A stretch of 64,000 nucleotides of DNA from Ancistrus triradiatus (GCA_025084515.1 JAJAGP010000364.1:197261-261260); one strand, 5' to 3'. Positions 24,721 through 37,129 are shown, numbered from the stretch's first letter. The notes: generated by a model from the letters alone, not told the origin. Numbers and translations are program-made.

Positions 24721-25625
24721 TCTAAAATACATGATCGCACCACATACACCCACAGATGCATGGGCTTCAGTGAGTGTCAGTTAACTCTCTGTCTTAATCA
24801 TCATAAGAAGTTTAAGTTTGAGTTTAATGAATGAGCAGTTCAATATGGCAGTGAGATAACTGAATAGCTAATATGTTGAATTCCACCAAGATGAAGCTGC
24901 AGAATGATTTTCAATGATTTTGCCCATCAACAGACAGTTTAGCCTACCTAAAAAGCCATCTCTGTGGACGATGTGTAATAAAATGCGTAATAAAATGAGT
25001 GCAGGAATGAGGATAGACAATGTAATTCCAATAGAACATTTACACCATTGGAACATTTTTTTCACACAAATCCAAGGCCTAACCCCAAACGAAAATGTTT
25101 ATGCACGGCAAACTATACGCCGCTAAAAATCTGAAAGGCATTGTTGTTGTAGCACGTCTTTCATCTTAGACAAGGTTATATGTTCGAGTCTTGTCTGGCG
25201 CAGTTAGACGTCACGCACAGCCAGTGATGTCATGTGAAGACCAGCCGCTGTACCACCGTACAGCAAAACGCAATTACGCCACAATCTGCCGACGTGATTA
25301 AATTCAAATCTCTGCCATTCCTGGTTATATGAAGGAGAAAAACGTTATGCGACATGCATAATAACTCAGCCCTTCACTGCGCATTAACAGCGCGCATGAG
25401 AATAAATTTTCCTCCACAATAATTACGATTCAGGTAATGTGCTTCTCTGAGCTGCGCGCATTCCCTGCTGAAAACGAAACCTGCATTACGCACTTCTTAT
25501 AAATGCTGGTGCCGCTTTATCCGATCGCAACGTCGATTACATGCTATTGTCTGGTTATTTTCCATTAACACCGCTTGCCAGATAACGGAGTGGTGTTAAT
25601 ATAGCAGACATAAAGACTGACTCAC

Positions 25626-25760
25626 CGAGGTGTTTTCAAACTGCAATGATGCCCTTGTGTCTGTTCAGCGTCAGCAGGTGTAGCGCCGATTTCAGGCTGT
25701 ACGACCGCCGCAGACACACACACACACACACACAGACACACACACACTTACATCCCACCC
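25626..25760 (-). promoter_or_regulatory. map4: probable map4 untranslated first exon and promoter region
   Basis: A strong donor, ACACCTCG|GTGAGT, ends at 25626 on the minus strand. It sits beside a locally CpG-containing region (25150-25860) that stands out in otherwise CpG-poor sequence. It is 5.5 kb upstream of the map4 start-codon exon, which has its own acceptor, so an untranslated first exon is required somewhere here. The transcription start cannot be fixed from sequence alone. A CA repeat lies at 25713-25748. Confidence 0.4.
25713..25748. repeat. (CA)n microsatellite
   Basis: This is an ACACAC run with one interruption (CAGACACA). Confidence 0.95.
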
Positions 25761-25860
25761 CTCATAGAGCTCATCCAATGAGAGTTGAGAAGTATCGCGG
25801 TGCCACTCGGTGCCACTGTCACCTCACTGATGCTGATTCGACGTCTGATCTGCTCTTCTG

Positions 25861-27005
25861 TAAAAACACTTCTTTAAGCTACACACTGACCTTTAATTAT
25901 AGTAGCAGTTCTTAAAATGTTTTTTACAAGTGTTTTAATTTGACACTTCATTCGAATATGCACTTACAGTTAATATAATCTTACATGATACAGTTTAGGG
26001 CCTTGCAAAAGGGCCCAGCAGTGGCATCTTGGCAATGCTAGGACTTGAAACCCCAAATGACTATATCCACCGAACCCTGTCATTAATCATTAATAATCGC
26101 TGGCTTTCACTGAGTACAAGGCAGGAACTTATCCTAGACAGCATGTCAGTTCATCACAGGGGGCACACCTTAGAGGAATCATCAGACCCACGTTACTGGG
26201 GCAAGTACCCCACTAAAATTACGGGGGTAAAAAGTAAATTTTACCTCCGATTGCTGAACAGAACTACAATACACACACACAAATCCACTACAGGCACTAC
26301 CTTTCCCATAATGCCCCAGCATCTTTATAAAAAGCCTGGGCAGCAAATGCTTTCAGTCCTTTTCTTTTGGTTTCTGTCTTGGAATAATAATTACAAGGTA
26401 ATGATAGCTCATACCTAAATATTTAGAGACGCAGTTAATAAAAAATTTGTTACATGCTACATGCAATTGATCCTAATGCCATTAAAGTCACCACTGAGTT
26501 TATATTTAAAGTATGGATTCACTTAATCTGTATAGTTACCTTAAAACCATCTTCACTTTTAAGATTAATTTTAAGTACCTGTAGTTAATTATTGTGGCTA
26601 TGTCACATGTGGCTATGTCTATATATTGACAAAGGTTTGCTTCCTTTAAGATGGTTCTTTTTGTTGAGATCATTTTTTTACTGTAAACCTACAGTTACAA
26701 AAATACAACTCAGTGAACATTAATACAAGAGGCTAACATTTCAAATTAAACTAAGTCAAATAAAAACTGTAAATACTGCCTCAATATCTTACTAAATTAC
26801 AAAGAATTTTAGTGTTCATTTTCTAATAGTATTGATATGACTTAAGTTCTTGCCGTAGGATGAGTGAGTGTGTTCAGTTCAGTAATGTTACACATTTTGT
26901 TGAGGGTCTTCTCATTTATTTAGTTAGTTTTTTTTTATTTAACGTTGCTCTTCCACATCAAAGGCCATTCAACAATAGACACAAGATTACATCAACACTC
27001 AAGGT
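25861..27005. other. intergenic, no gene seen
   Basis: This lies between the 5' end of map4 and a Tc1 copy. A short SINE-like remnant may lie at 25985-26065. No coding exon was recognised. Confidence 0.4.
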
Positions 27006-27017
27006 TATATATCGAAA

Positions 27018-27072
<55 letters not shown>
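27018..27072. repeat. (TA)n microsatellite
   Basis: This TA run ends directly before the left end of the Tc1 copy at 27082; Tc1 elements target TA. Confidence 0.95.
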
Positions 27073-27077
<5 letters not shown>

Positions 27078-27081
27078 CATA

Positions 27082-28637
27082 CAGTGGAGCAAAAAAGTAT
27101 TTAGTCAGTCACTGATTGTGCAAGTTCTCCAACTTAGAAATATGAGAGAGGTCTGTAGTTTTCATCATAGGTACACTTCAACTATGAGAAACTATGAGAA
27201 TGAGAAAAAAAAAATCCAGGAAATCACATTGTAGGATTTTTAAAGAATTTAATTGTAAATTATGGTGGAAAATAAGTATTTGGTCAATAAGAAAAGTTCA
27301 ACTCAATACTTTGTAACATAACCTTTGTTGGCAATGACAAGAGGTCAAACGTTTCCTGTAAGTCTTCACCAGGTTTGTTGCACACACTGTAGCTGGTATT
27401 TTGGCCCATTTTCCTCCATGCAAGATCTCCTCTAGAGCAGTGATGTTTTGGGACTTTCAAGTCCCTCCACAAATTTTCTATGGGGTTTGAGGTCTGGAGA
27501 CTTGCTAGGCTACTCCAGGACCTTGAAATGCTTTTTACGGAGCCATTCCTTTCGTTGCCCGAGGGGGGTGTGTTTGGGATCATTGTCATGCTGAAAGACC
27601 CAGCCACGTTTTTCCATCTTCAAATGCTCTCACTGATGGAAGGTGGTTTTGGGCTTAAAATTCTCATGATACATGGCAACGTTCATTCTTCCCTTAACAC
27701 AGATTCAATCGCTCTGTCCCCTTTGCAGAAAAAGAGCCCCAAGCATGAGGTTTCCACCCCCATGCTTCACAGTAAGTATGGTGCAACTCAGCATTCTTCT
27801 TCGTCCAAACACAACGAGTTGAGGTTTTTACCAAAAAGTTCTATTTTGGTTTCTCTGACCAGATGATATTCTCCCAATCTTCTTCTGGATCATCCATATG
27901 CTCTCTGGCAAACTTCAGACGGGTCTGGACATGTACTGGCTTAAGCAGGGGGGACATGCCTGGGCACTGCAGGATATGAGTCCCTCTTGGCGTGTGTGTG
28001 TTACTGATGGTAGCCTTTGTTACTTTTTAGTCCCAGCTCCCTGCAGGTCGTTTCATCAGGTCCCTCCATGTAGTTGTCTGGGCTGCATTTCGCTCACTGT
28101 TTTCTCATGATCATTTTGATGAGATCTTGCGTGGGGCCTCAGATCGAGGGACATTATCAGTGTGGTCTTGTATGTCTTCCCATTTTCTTACAATTGCTCC
28201 CACAGTTCATTTATTCACACCAACCTGCTTGCCTATTGTAGATTCACTCTTCCCAGCCTGGTGCAGGTCTACAATTTTTCTTCCTGGTGTCCTTCAACAG
28301 CTCTTTGGTCTTGAGTTTGGAGTCTGACTGTTTGAGGCTGAGGACAGGTTTCTTTTATACAGATAATGAGGTCAAACAGGTGCCATTAATACAGGTAACG
28401 AGTGGAGGACAGAAGAGTTTCTTAAAGAAGAAGTTACAGGTCTGTGAGAGCCAGAAATCTTGCTTGTTTGTCGGTGACCAAATACTTATTTTCCACCATG
28501 ATTTACAATTAAATTCTTTTTAAAATCCCACAATGTGATTTCCTGGATTTTTTTTCTTTCTCATTTTGTCTCTCATAGTTGAAGTGTAGGAGAACTTGCA
28601 CAATCAGTGGCTGACTAAATACTTTTTTGCCCCACTG
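27082..28637 (-). mobile_element. Tc1-like transposon, family II, near-complete
   Basis: It begins CAGTGGAGCAAAAAAGTATT and ends AAATACTTTTTTGCCCCACTG. The transposase lies on the minus strand in several broken frames (for example 27284-27607 with [12 protein letters not shown] near the third catalytic residue). It is inserted beside a TA microsatellite in the intergenic space between the 3' end of kcnh6 and the 5' end of map4. Confidence 0.9.
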
Positions 28638-28639
28638 TA

Positions 28640-29339
28640 CATGTACATTCCATGATTATTTAACTAGAGAACAAGTGGTTAAAATACTGTTCAATAACAT
28701 GGTTTTATTATAAACATGATGTATACGCCACCATTTTAACTGATGCCAGTGAAGATTCACAAAACCTATAAATAATATCACTCAGTCTGAGATAGTTTGC
28801 CTCAAATACAGACTAGTGTTCTTTCTTGTAACTCAAAGCGCATTACATTGCTTGAAAAATACAAGTTTAATATCTTTCAGTGATCATATTGCTCCACCAA
28901 GTCCTTGCACACACAAGACTGTAATTTAAACTAGTACTGTTACATTCACCAAATAACAGGTGATGATACATTTAAATAACTCTTTTCTCTAAAATAAAAC
29001 ATTAAGCACTGATGTTTTCAACTTTTTGTTAGACTGATTTACATAACAATAGGAACTTGGGTTCTGTACAATGAACTCTAACTTCACATTTAAATCAATA
29101 ACATTAAACTATTAATGTCTTTACACTTTGCCACTATAAATGTTCACGGCTAGGCATGTGCGAAAAGTTAAACCGTGATATTCAACGTACATCATTTTGT
29201 TGCTATGTTGGGATGGCTGATAGTAATGATGATGAGGAGAGACTGATATTTATGACCCATGAACCTGATTGGATTAAGTGGATATGGAAAATGAATGAAT
29301 GAATGAATGAGTTTCATGAAAGCCCAAATTTGATATATA
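28640..29339. other. intergenic, no gene seen
   Basis: This is AT-rich sequence. A short (GAAT)n run lies near 29293-29310. Confidence 0.4.
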
Positions 29340-30690
29340 TCTTAAAAAGTTGTGACAGGGGCAATTTAGGGCTAGTAATGGGTTACAAATCTAAATAATG
29401 ATGTGATTTCAAACAGGTGATATCAACAAGTGACTATCATCAAGTTTTGGTACAAAAGCAGTATCCACGAAAGGCTGAGTCTTTGAGGAGTAAAGGTAGG
29501 CAGAGGATCTCCAGTTTATCAACAAATGTGTAAGAAAATAAGTGTTTAAAATAAAAAAGTGTTTAAAAACAGTGTTCCTCAAAGAAAGACTGGAAGGGGT
29601 TTACATATTTCTCCCTCTACAGTGCATAATGTCATTAAACAATTCAAGGAATCTGGAGGAATTTCAGTGCATAAAGAGAAAATGCACAAGCCTAAACTGA
29701 AGAGACGTGATCTCCGATCTCTCATAAGGCACTGCATCAAGAACCGTCATTCATCAATAGCTGATAGAACCACATGGGCAAGGGATTATTTTGTCAAGCC
29801 TTTATCAAGCACTACAATATAGAGTTACATTCACAAATGCTGTGCAAAAAAGAAGCGGTGTCAACTTCTCTGGGCTTGGAAGCATCTGGGATGAACCATC
29901 ACACAGTGAAAATGTGATCAGACCAATCAGCGTTCCATGTCTTTTTTGGAAGAAATGGATGCTGTGTGTTCTGGACCAAAGACAAAATGGACCATCCAAA
30001 CTGTTATCAGCTACAATTCCAAAAGCCAGGCTCTGTCATGGTATGGGGTTGTGTCAGTGCCCTTAGCAATGGTCATTTACACTTCTGTGATGGCAGCATT
30101 AATGCAGAAAAGTACACTGAGATTTTAGAGCAGCATAAGCTGCCATCAAGACTACATCTTTTCCAGGGACGTCCGTGCATTTGTCAACAAGACAATGCAG
30201 AACAAGCCAAATCAGAAAACGTTAATACTAAATAAGACATATGTAAATAAGAAATATGTGAATCCCTTCCAGTCTTTCTTTGAAGAACATAGTTTTTAAA
30301 CATTTCAATAAATTTCTCACACATTTGTTGATAAACTGCAGATCCTCAGCCCCATGTTTTCTCCTCAAAGACTCATTTAGTGGATACTGTTTTTGTACCA
30401 AATCATGATTATAATCACCTGTTGACATCACCTGTTTGAAAACACATTGTTATTATTATTTTTATCTCATTACTAGCCCTAAATTGTACCAACGTTTTTT
30501 TGCAATGTGTTGCAGCCCTGAAATGCAGAAATGGATAATTAGTACCAAATGAACTGAAGTTGACCAGAAAAAAGCTGAAATATCTTGGGTTCACATTGTC
30601 TACAATGAAATAAATGTCAAAGGAATGTAAGGAACATTGAATATATTTTTTATTTGCATTTTCCATATCGTCTCAACTTTTTCTAATTTG
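29340..30690 (+). mobile_element. Tc1/mariner-type transposon, family III, with internal inverted duplication
   Basis: The left part encodes a transposase N-terminus (TGRGLHISPSTVHNVIKQFK, residues SGGISVHKEK) and the catalytic part has VQKPGSVMVWG and CICQQDNAE. After about 30235 the coding sequence stops and the left end of the element reappears in opposite orientation (30256-30498 pairs with 29342-29602). The normal right end then follows (GCAATGTGTTGCAGCCCTGA to about 30690). It lies just past the kcnh6 stop codon. Confidence 0.75.
30649..30654 (-). promoter_or_regulatory. kcnh6: possible kcnh6 polyadenylation signal
   Basis: AATAAA on the minus strand lies 312 bases beyond the kcnh6 stop codon, in the tail of the family III transposon. 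It is a canonical hexamer, but such hexamers are frequent in AT-rich DNA. Confidence 0.25.
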
Positions 30691-30965
30691 GGATTATATT
30701 TAAAACTGTGATAAATTGAACTTGGCTGGCATTTTAGCACTGTATATAGTAATTGAATTCTGTAAATATCTCAAAGCTTGTTACTCAGAACAATAACTAT
30801 TTACAATTAAACGCATGGATAATTACCACCTATGTATTTTTAAAAGAATTCAGGGAATATCTGAAAATATTATAAACTATGATAAACGGTTACATGGGCA
30901 CATGAGTAGTTATGACTGGAAGTCAACTCTGTTTCATTGTGAACATGAAAAAAAAGTTCATTTGT

Positions 30966-31385
30966 TTAACACCCTGGGTCTGAGGCATGCCTTTGCTGAA
31001 TTTTCGAATACTTCTCCTTTAAGTGTTGACCCTGCAAAGAAAGACGTCGTCCACATTCAGAAGATATGAAATCGAGCCTCAGTTGAGCATGTTGATGTCT
31101 AGTAGAATTACAGAGCTCTCTTTCCAGAGTAGGATTCTGTAGAGGACCGGTCATACCCACTATCTGCCTGTCGGTGAGTGTGTTTCCTACACTGGTAAAC
31201 CTCTCCGGACTGTTGGACTTGCTCAGAGTCCCAGCATCTGCAGAAGCTGTTTGGATGTCCTGGTCAAACTCCAGGCTCTCATGACAGGAAGCCAGTGGAC
31301 AGTCCAGGAGCTGGAGTGCCTCATTGCACTGAAGTGACTCACAGGACTTTGTACAGATGTCTCCAGTCTCCTTAAGGTCAGAGAT
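30966..31385 (-). CDS. kcnh6: kcnh6 last coding exon
   Basis: This 420-base exon opens at ttttgtag in phase 0 and ends at a TAA (30966-30968). It reads ISDLKETGDICTKSCESLQC and a poorly conserved tail, finishing QRHASDPGC, which matches the conserved ERG C-terminal RHGSDPG motif. The frame is intact throughout. Confidence 0.9.
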   Translation of the reverse strand: MSDLKETGDICTKSCESLQCNEALQLLDCPLASCHESLEFDQDIQTASADAGTLSKSNSPERFTSVGNTLTDRQIVGMTGPLQNPTLERELCNSTRHQHAQLRLDFISSECGRRLSLQGQHLKEKYSKIQQRHASDPGC

Positions 31386-31565
31386 CTACAAAATATTAGA
31401 TAATGATTAAAGTATTGTGTGCATGGCATTGGATGGTGCAGCAAATTGTCCATATGGATTACCATCAGTAATGCATTATGAACCTATATGGTAGATGTAC
31501 TTGAAGAAGTTGACAATGAGCACAAGACTAATACTAGTCTATGTAAATGACTGAGCTTGTGTTAC

Positions 31566-31758
31566 CTGAGTGTGATCTGTTGATCTTTCAGTTTCTAAAG
31601 GGTTCACTGGTTGCACAAGCTTCTGTCCAAGTTTAGGTGGGTTAAGGGATGATTCAGGAGGAGAGGTCACTGCACTGTAGGCTGGTGGCACCAGAGCCAT
31701 CTGCCTTTGAAGAACCTGCATGACCGCTCCAATGTCTGTGGACATACGAGACTCCAGT
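31566..31758 (-). CDS. kcnh6: kcnh6 exon with C-terminal coiled-coil end
   Basis: This 193-base exon enters in phase 2 and leaves in phase 0. It reads [20 protein letters not shown] then [17 protein letters not shown]. This matches the ERG C-terminal tetramerising coiled coil and the conserved VPPAYSAVT motif. The acceptor is tttccacag and the donor is ACTCAG|GTAACA. Confidence 0.95.
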
Positions 31759-31848
31759 CTGTGGAAATACATCAAAAAAATCAAGACTACCCTTGGACAT
31801 CAGCAGTATACCCGGACAGTTGAAGACCATAATACATTAATACATCAC

Positions 31849-32032
31849 CTATTAAGCTGTCTCTGCAAGAGTTCCAGTCTGCTTTCTACTTTACTGTATT
31901 GGGGACGGGTGGTTGTGTGTGAGAAGCCCATGGAGGGAGATGAAGGAGGAGGGCAGGACATGCTGTGGCTGGGAACCTGTCGATACTGATGCTCATGACT
32001 CTCTCGCCAGAAACTGAAGATATTGGAGACCC
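31849..32032 (-). CDS. kcnh6: kcnh6 exon, GVSNIFSFW motif to coiled coil
   Basis: This 184-base exon, phase 1 to phase 2, reads GVSNIFSFWRESHEHQYRQV, then a Pro/Ser-rich stretch, and ends YSKVESRLELLQRQLNR. GVSNIFSFW and VESRLxxLQRQLNRLE are signature ERG C-terminal sequences. The donor AATAG|GTGATG is weak but gives the right phase. Confidence 0.95.
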
Positions 32033-32164
32033 CTGAAAAAGCTCCTGGTTTAAGGTATTAATAATGATGGTAAAGCATCTGGATTTTCCCCAATGTGTTG
32101 TTTTAACAAATATACAAACACTGTGCAAACAGTCTCAGTCAGCAGGACAAACAACAGTTGGTAC

Positions 32165-32386
32165 CTGAGAGGTTACAGCTGGTGTGCTCTCTTAGTTTGC
32201 CAATGTGGAAGCCAGGATTTTCACTCTGAAAGAAGGATTCTCTGGCTTCATCTTCTTCATCACTGCTAGGGTGAGATGATGGGAAATCCAAGTCTTGAAC
32301 TTTGTGTTGTTTGTTCTCATGCTGCCTGTCTCTCTGGATCAGTGGTGTCGTTTGGCTGAATTTGGTCTCTGCCGTCATTACGTCAT
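32165..32386 (-). CDS. kcnh6: kcnh6 exon, distal C-terminus
   Basis: This 222-base exon, phase 1 to phase 1, reads DDVMTAETKFSQTTPLIQRD and includes an acidic SSDEEDEARES cluster before NPGFHIGKLREHTSCNLS. It is poorly conserved across ERG channels and is placed by phase and position. The acceptor is ctgttattag and the donor is CTCAG|GTACCA. Confidence 0.85.
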
Positions 32387-33253
32387 CTAATAACAGTGAG
32401 CAGACCACAGGTAATTGAATGGAAGTAAAATACATAATTTATTAATTAAAATGTATTTGAACCAACATTGCTGTCAGTTATACTGCACTCTTGTCTTTGT
32501 GAACAATGTGGAAATTAGACTGTCATATGTAACTGAGCCACTCCACCAAATGGGTGCCGTTTCGTTCCCAAGGAAATTCCACGTACTAATAATTAATATA
32601 ATAAAGTGTAGAAAAAACATTTTATTATTAAGCAAAGTGTCCTGCTCAGTGATGCAATTGCAAATTTAAGATATATAATTTAAAACATTAATAAAAAACT
32701 ACCTATAACACTGAAAAATAGTACTTGTTAGCTGTCGCTAGTGTCTAACATTATATTTTACCATGAATATAATGATTAAAATCCTTTAGAAATCTTTTTG
32801 TTGTTGTGTCTCCCTATCCCATCTATGCCTTAAATATTTTTTTATAAGAAATCCATCATAATTTACTTTAAAGTACATATTTTGGTCATGTTCCCAGGTT
32901 TTCACGGAGTCCTGTTACCCTAACATATTTCCTCTTCTGAAAATTATGGAACATACCACAAGTCACATGTTCAATAGGACGTTGTATCATCTGGATCTTC
33001 TGAAGACCAAAAGTAAGCTCTCTCTCTTATTTTTTCCTCTATTTTTGATGATACTGTAACTGTGACTGGGAAGGTCAATCTAAACTAAATACTCAGTGTT
33101 GAAAAACTATAGAAAATGAAGTTAAATTTTTTAAGAGTTACAACAAGCAAATGGCACCCATTCGGCAGAATTACTCAACTGGTACTGGATTATTACACAT
33201 AGCACTCAACAAAACTGTAATTACTTTCTCATTAATGCAATAAGGTACAGTAC

Positions 33254-33359
33254 CTTTATCAATACTATGATGGGAGGAGAGTCTTGGTCTGTTTACATGA
33301 TTTTTCAGGCAGGTCTTTCCTGATTCCTCACTCTTTAATGACTCAGAAGTAATTCTAGA
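33254..33359 (-). CDS. kcnh6: kcnh6 exon after the cNBHD
   Basis: This 106-base exon, phase 0 to phase 1, reads SRITSESLKSEESGKTCLKN and ends RPRLSSHHSIDK. It aligns in position with the KCNH2 exon ending RKLSFRRRTDK, and the out-phase is the same. The acceptor is ttcaaatag and the donor is AAAG|GTACTG. Confidence 0.8.
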
Positions 33360-33490
33360 CTATTTGAAGAGATAAGCAGAGGTTTAATATAGCTATATGA
33401 TTTTTATTGTCAGTTCCAACAAGTCTTAATACACTTCCTAACTGACTGGATCATTCCCACCATTGAAATGCACAACACTGGGATGACCTG

Positions 33491-34126
33491 CAGTGGTCCT
33501 TGGAAGGTTGTGAACTTTCTATATTTGTGCATAAATATGACCTAAAACAACATCGGCTTTTCACAATAGTCCATCAGATTTTTAAAAGTAGATCAAGAGG
33601 ACCCAGCTAAATAAATGGGACAAAAATATTACACTTGCTAATTTATTTATTGAAGAAAATAATCCAATATTAGATATCTGTGAGTAGAAGAGTATGCAAA
33701 CCATTGCTCTCGGCATCTGATGTGACCCCCTTACGCAGCAATAACTGTAACTAACGTTTCTGGTAACGCTGGGATGTTTGTAGGTTTTTTTCACATGAAC
33801 TGCTTCCACAATATTTATTATGGATTAAGGTCAGGACTTTGACTTGGCTATTCCAAAACATTAACTTTGGTCTTTCTTAGAACAACTTACATGCTTATGG
33901 TCGCATGACCCACATTCACTTCATTGTTGCCAGGAACAAACCATGATACTACCACCACCATGTTTCACAGATGGGATAAGGGTCTTATGTTGGAATGCAG
34001 TGTTTTTCTTTATCCAGACATAACACTTCTCATTTAAACCAAACTGTTTTGGTTTTATTCACAAAAAGAGCCGACTGGCTTACCGGCATGCCACGGGATG
34101 AGCAGCAATGTTCTTTTTGGAGAGCC
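33491..34126 (-). mobile_element. Tc1-like family I fragment
   Basis: The left end CAGTGGTCCTTGGAAGGTTG and the internal CAATAACTGTAACTAACGTTTC and ACCACCATGTTTCACAGATG stretches match family I, with several deletions. The right half is absent. It lies in a kcnh6 intron. Confidence 0.8.
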
Positions 34127-34192
34127 TGTTAACTGGAGAAAATGCGTCTCGCTCTTTTCAGTTACTTTGATTGCTGCCATGTCTGTTTAAGT

Positions 34193-34386
34193 CAGTGTTT
34201 CTCAATCCTGGTCCTAGTGCCCCGCCGCTCTGCTTGTTTTAGTGTTTTCCTCCTCCCAACACACCTGATCCAACTACTCAGCTCATTAACAAGCCCATTA
34301 TTGAGTTATAGTGGGTGTGTTTAAACAAGAGAAGCGCTAAATTGTTCAGAGCGGTGGGGCGCCAGGACCAGGATTGAGAAACACTG
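34193..34386. mobile_element. 194-base hAT-type MITE with 8-base target duplication
   Basis: The inverted ends CAGTGTTTCTCAATCCTGGT and ACCAGGATTGAGAAACACTG are perfect. A perfect 8-base duplication, GTTTAAGT, flanks it at 34185-34192 and 34387-34394. The 8-base duplication and CAGTGTTTCTCA end are typical of hAT non-autonomous elements. The near-perfect copy suggests recent movement. Confidence 0.9.
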
Positions 34387-34813
34387 GTTTAAGTGGTGGA
34401 GTTGGTTCAGATGTAGCATTCATTTCAATCATTATGGCATTGTTGCACTGGATAGGAGATGTGAGCACATCTCTAATAAGGCCAACCACAAACATTATTC
34501 CTGCATGATCTAAAAGGTAGAATTTGATTATCTCACTGTTATTTGGAGACCATGTCCTCCTCTCTACTCCTAACTCCTTTTTCTTATAATTTTGTCACTA
34601 GAGGCAACTCTTAGCACTAAGAATCTTTATGAATACAGAACAAGATTATGGAAAATGGAGACCTGCAAAAGGCTTTTTGTTGTTGTTGTTGCAATAAAGG
34701 TGGGAAAACATTTAAAATGTCTTGGCTTCTTCTCAATATCATCTGTTTACAAGTGTTACTGATATAATGTGAATTATTTCTTCAATTTGAATCATTTCAT
34801 TCAGGAACCATAC

Positions 34814-35007
34814 TTCTCTAAGATTAAAGGTGATTTCCAGGTTGTTCCAGAAGAAGTTTGAGAATTCCGGATACATGTCCAGCACTTCTAGAACGTCCTC
34901 TCTCTGGATCTTGTGCAGGTCGCAGTAGGTCAGCGCTCTCACGTCGGCGCAGGACTTTCCAGGCCGGGCGTACAAGTTAACAGGTTCTCCAAATATATCG
35001 TTTTTTC
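34814..35007 (-). CDS. kcnh6: kcnh6 exon, end of cyclic-nucleotide-binding homology domain
   Basis: This 194-base exon, phase 1 to phase 0, matches the human exon length. It reads [40 protein letters not shown] and [20 protein letters not shown]. The NLR segment at the end is the intrinsic ligand motif that fills the binding pocket in KCNH channels. The donor is AGAGAA|GTATGG. Confidence 0.97.
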
Positions 35008-35156
35008 CTACAAAGTTATATCACACAAATAGTACATTACTACCATGGGTTTATATGATCAGGATTAAACCTAAACAGACAACATACCTAATGCTAATGA
35101 TTCAACCAAAATATTTGAACAAAGCTTTCATAAGCATTTAAAAATACCAACTTTAC

Positions 35157-35409
35157 CCAGGATGGCTACCACCACATCTCCTCTTAGGATTTCAATGGAA
35201 CCCCGGGAGATAAAATAAAGGGCTGTTATGACATCGCCTGAATGGACCAAAGTGTCTCCTGGTGGTGCGTGGGTTGTCTTAAACTTCATGGCTAAAGCGC
35301 GTAAACACCCTTTGGTAGAACCTTTGAAGGCTTTGCAGTTCTGCAGCAGATTGCGGTTGAGATGCAGACATATATCTGCTTGTAAGCAGTCGGGGAAGCC
35401 TTTAAGCAC
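35157..35409 (-). CDS. kcnh6: kcnh6 exon, C-linker and start of cNBHD
   Basis: This 253-base exon, phase 0 to phase 1, equals the human length. It reads [20 protein letters not shown], then [20 protein letters not shown] and [20 protein letters not shown]. These are the C-linker helices and the beta-roll. The acceptor is ccttgaacag and the donor is CCTGG|GTAAAG. Confidence 0.97.
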
Positions 35410-35596
35410 CTGTTCAAGGATGAAAGTCAACAATGGAAAGAAAAACAAATCAGTTTCACTACTGGGCTCCATCAATAGAGATATTTATTATTACTTATTA
35501 ATTAAATTGCAGTTGTCAGATGTCCTTAAAGGCACAACTTAATAGTACAACTTAAAGGCAAAAAAACTCCTAGAGGTTCAGATACTCTGACCTTTA

Positions 35597-36700
35597 CAGT
35601 GGGGCAAAAAAGTCTGTAATTTTCATCATAGGTACACTTCAACTATGAGAGAGAAAATGAAAAAAAAAAATCCAGGAAATCACATTGTAGTATTTCTTAA
35701 GAATTTAATTGTAAATAATGGTGGAAAATAAGTATTTGGTCAATAACAAAAGTTCAGCTCAATACTTTGTAACATAACCTAACATAATGACAGAGGTCAA
35801 ATGTTTCCTGTACGTCTTCACCAGGTTTGCACACACTGTAGCTGGTATTTTGGCCCATTCCTCTATGCAGATGTGATGTGATGTTTTGGGGCTGTCGCTG
35901 GGCAACTCGGACTTTCAACTCCCTCCACAAATTATCTATGGGGTTGAGGTCTGGATAGTGGCTATGCTACTCCAGGACCTTGAAATGCTTTTTATGGAGC
36001 CACTCCTTCATTGCTCAAGCAGTGTGTTTGGGATCATTGTCATGCTGGAAGACCCAGCCACGTTCCATCTTCAATGCTCCCACTGATGGAAGGTTTTGGC
36101 TTAAAATTTCACGATACATGACCCCGTTTATTCTTCCCTTAACACGGATCAGTCGTCCTGTCCCCTTTGCAGAAAAACAGCCCCAAAGCATGATGTTTCC
36201 GCTCCCATGCTTCACAGTAGGTATGGTGTTCTTGGGATTTATTCAGACCAACCTGCTTGCCTATTGTAGATTCACTCTTCCCAGCCTGGTGCAGGTCTAC
36301 AGTTTTTTTTCATGGTGTCCTTCAACAGCTCTTTAGTCTTGGCCATGGTTGAGTTTGGAGTCTGAATGTTTGAGGCTGTGGACAGGTGTCTTTTATACCG
36401 ATAATGAGGTCAAAGAGGTGCCATTAATACAGGTAACGAGTGGAGGACAGAAGAGCTTCCTAAAGAAGAAGTTACAGGTCTGTTTGAGCCAAAAATCTTG
36501 CTCGTTTGTGGGTGACCAAATGCTTATTTTCCACAATGATTTACAATTAAATTCTTTAAAAATCCTTCAACGTGATTTCCTGGATTTTGTTTTTCTCATT
36601 TTGTCTCTCATAGTTGAAGTGTACCTATGATGAAAATTACAGACCTCTCTCGTCTTTCTAAGTAGGAGAACTTGCACAATCAGTGGCTGACTAAATACTT
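35597..36700 (-). mobile_element. Tc1-like family II, internally deleted, in kcnh6 intron
   Basis: The left end CAGTGGGGCAAAAAAGTCTG and right part GCACAATCAGTGGCTGACTA flank a shortened body. Minus-strand transposase relics include [20 protein letters not shown] (36015-36215). The element ends 43 bases from the donor of the exon at 36744. Confidence 0.9.
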
Positions 36701-36701
36701 A

Positions 36702-36977
<276 letters not shown>

Positions 36978-37129
36978 TTACATTTTACAGTGAACAAGTC
37001 ATACACATTCAGCTATGGGTTCTGGGTTATGATCATAAGAAAGCTAAAGGAAGGACCAGAGAGATACTGGTCTTGACGATTGATCAAAAAGGAATTTAAA
37101 TCATAGTAGGTACCAAATTAGAAACTCAC

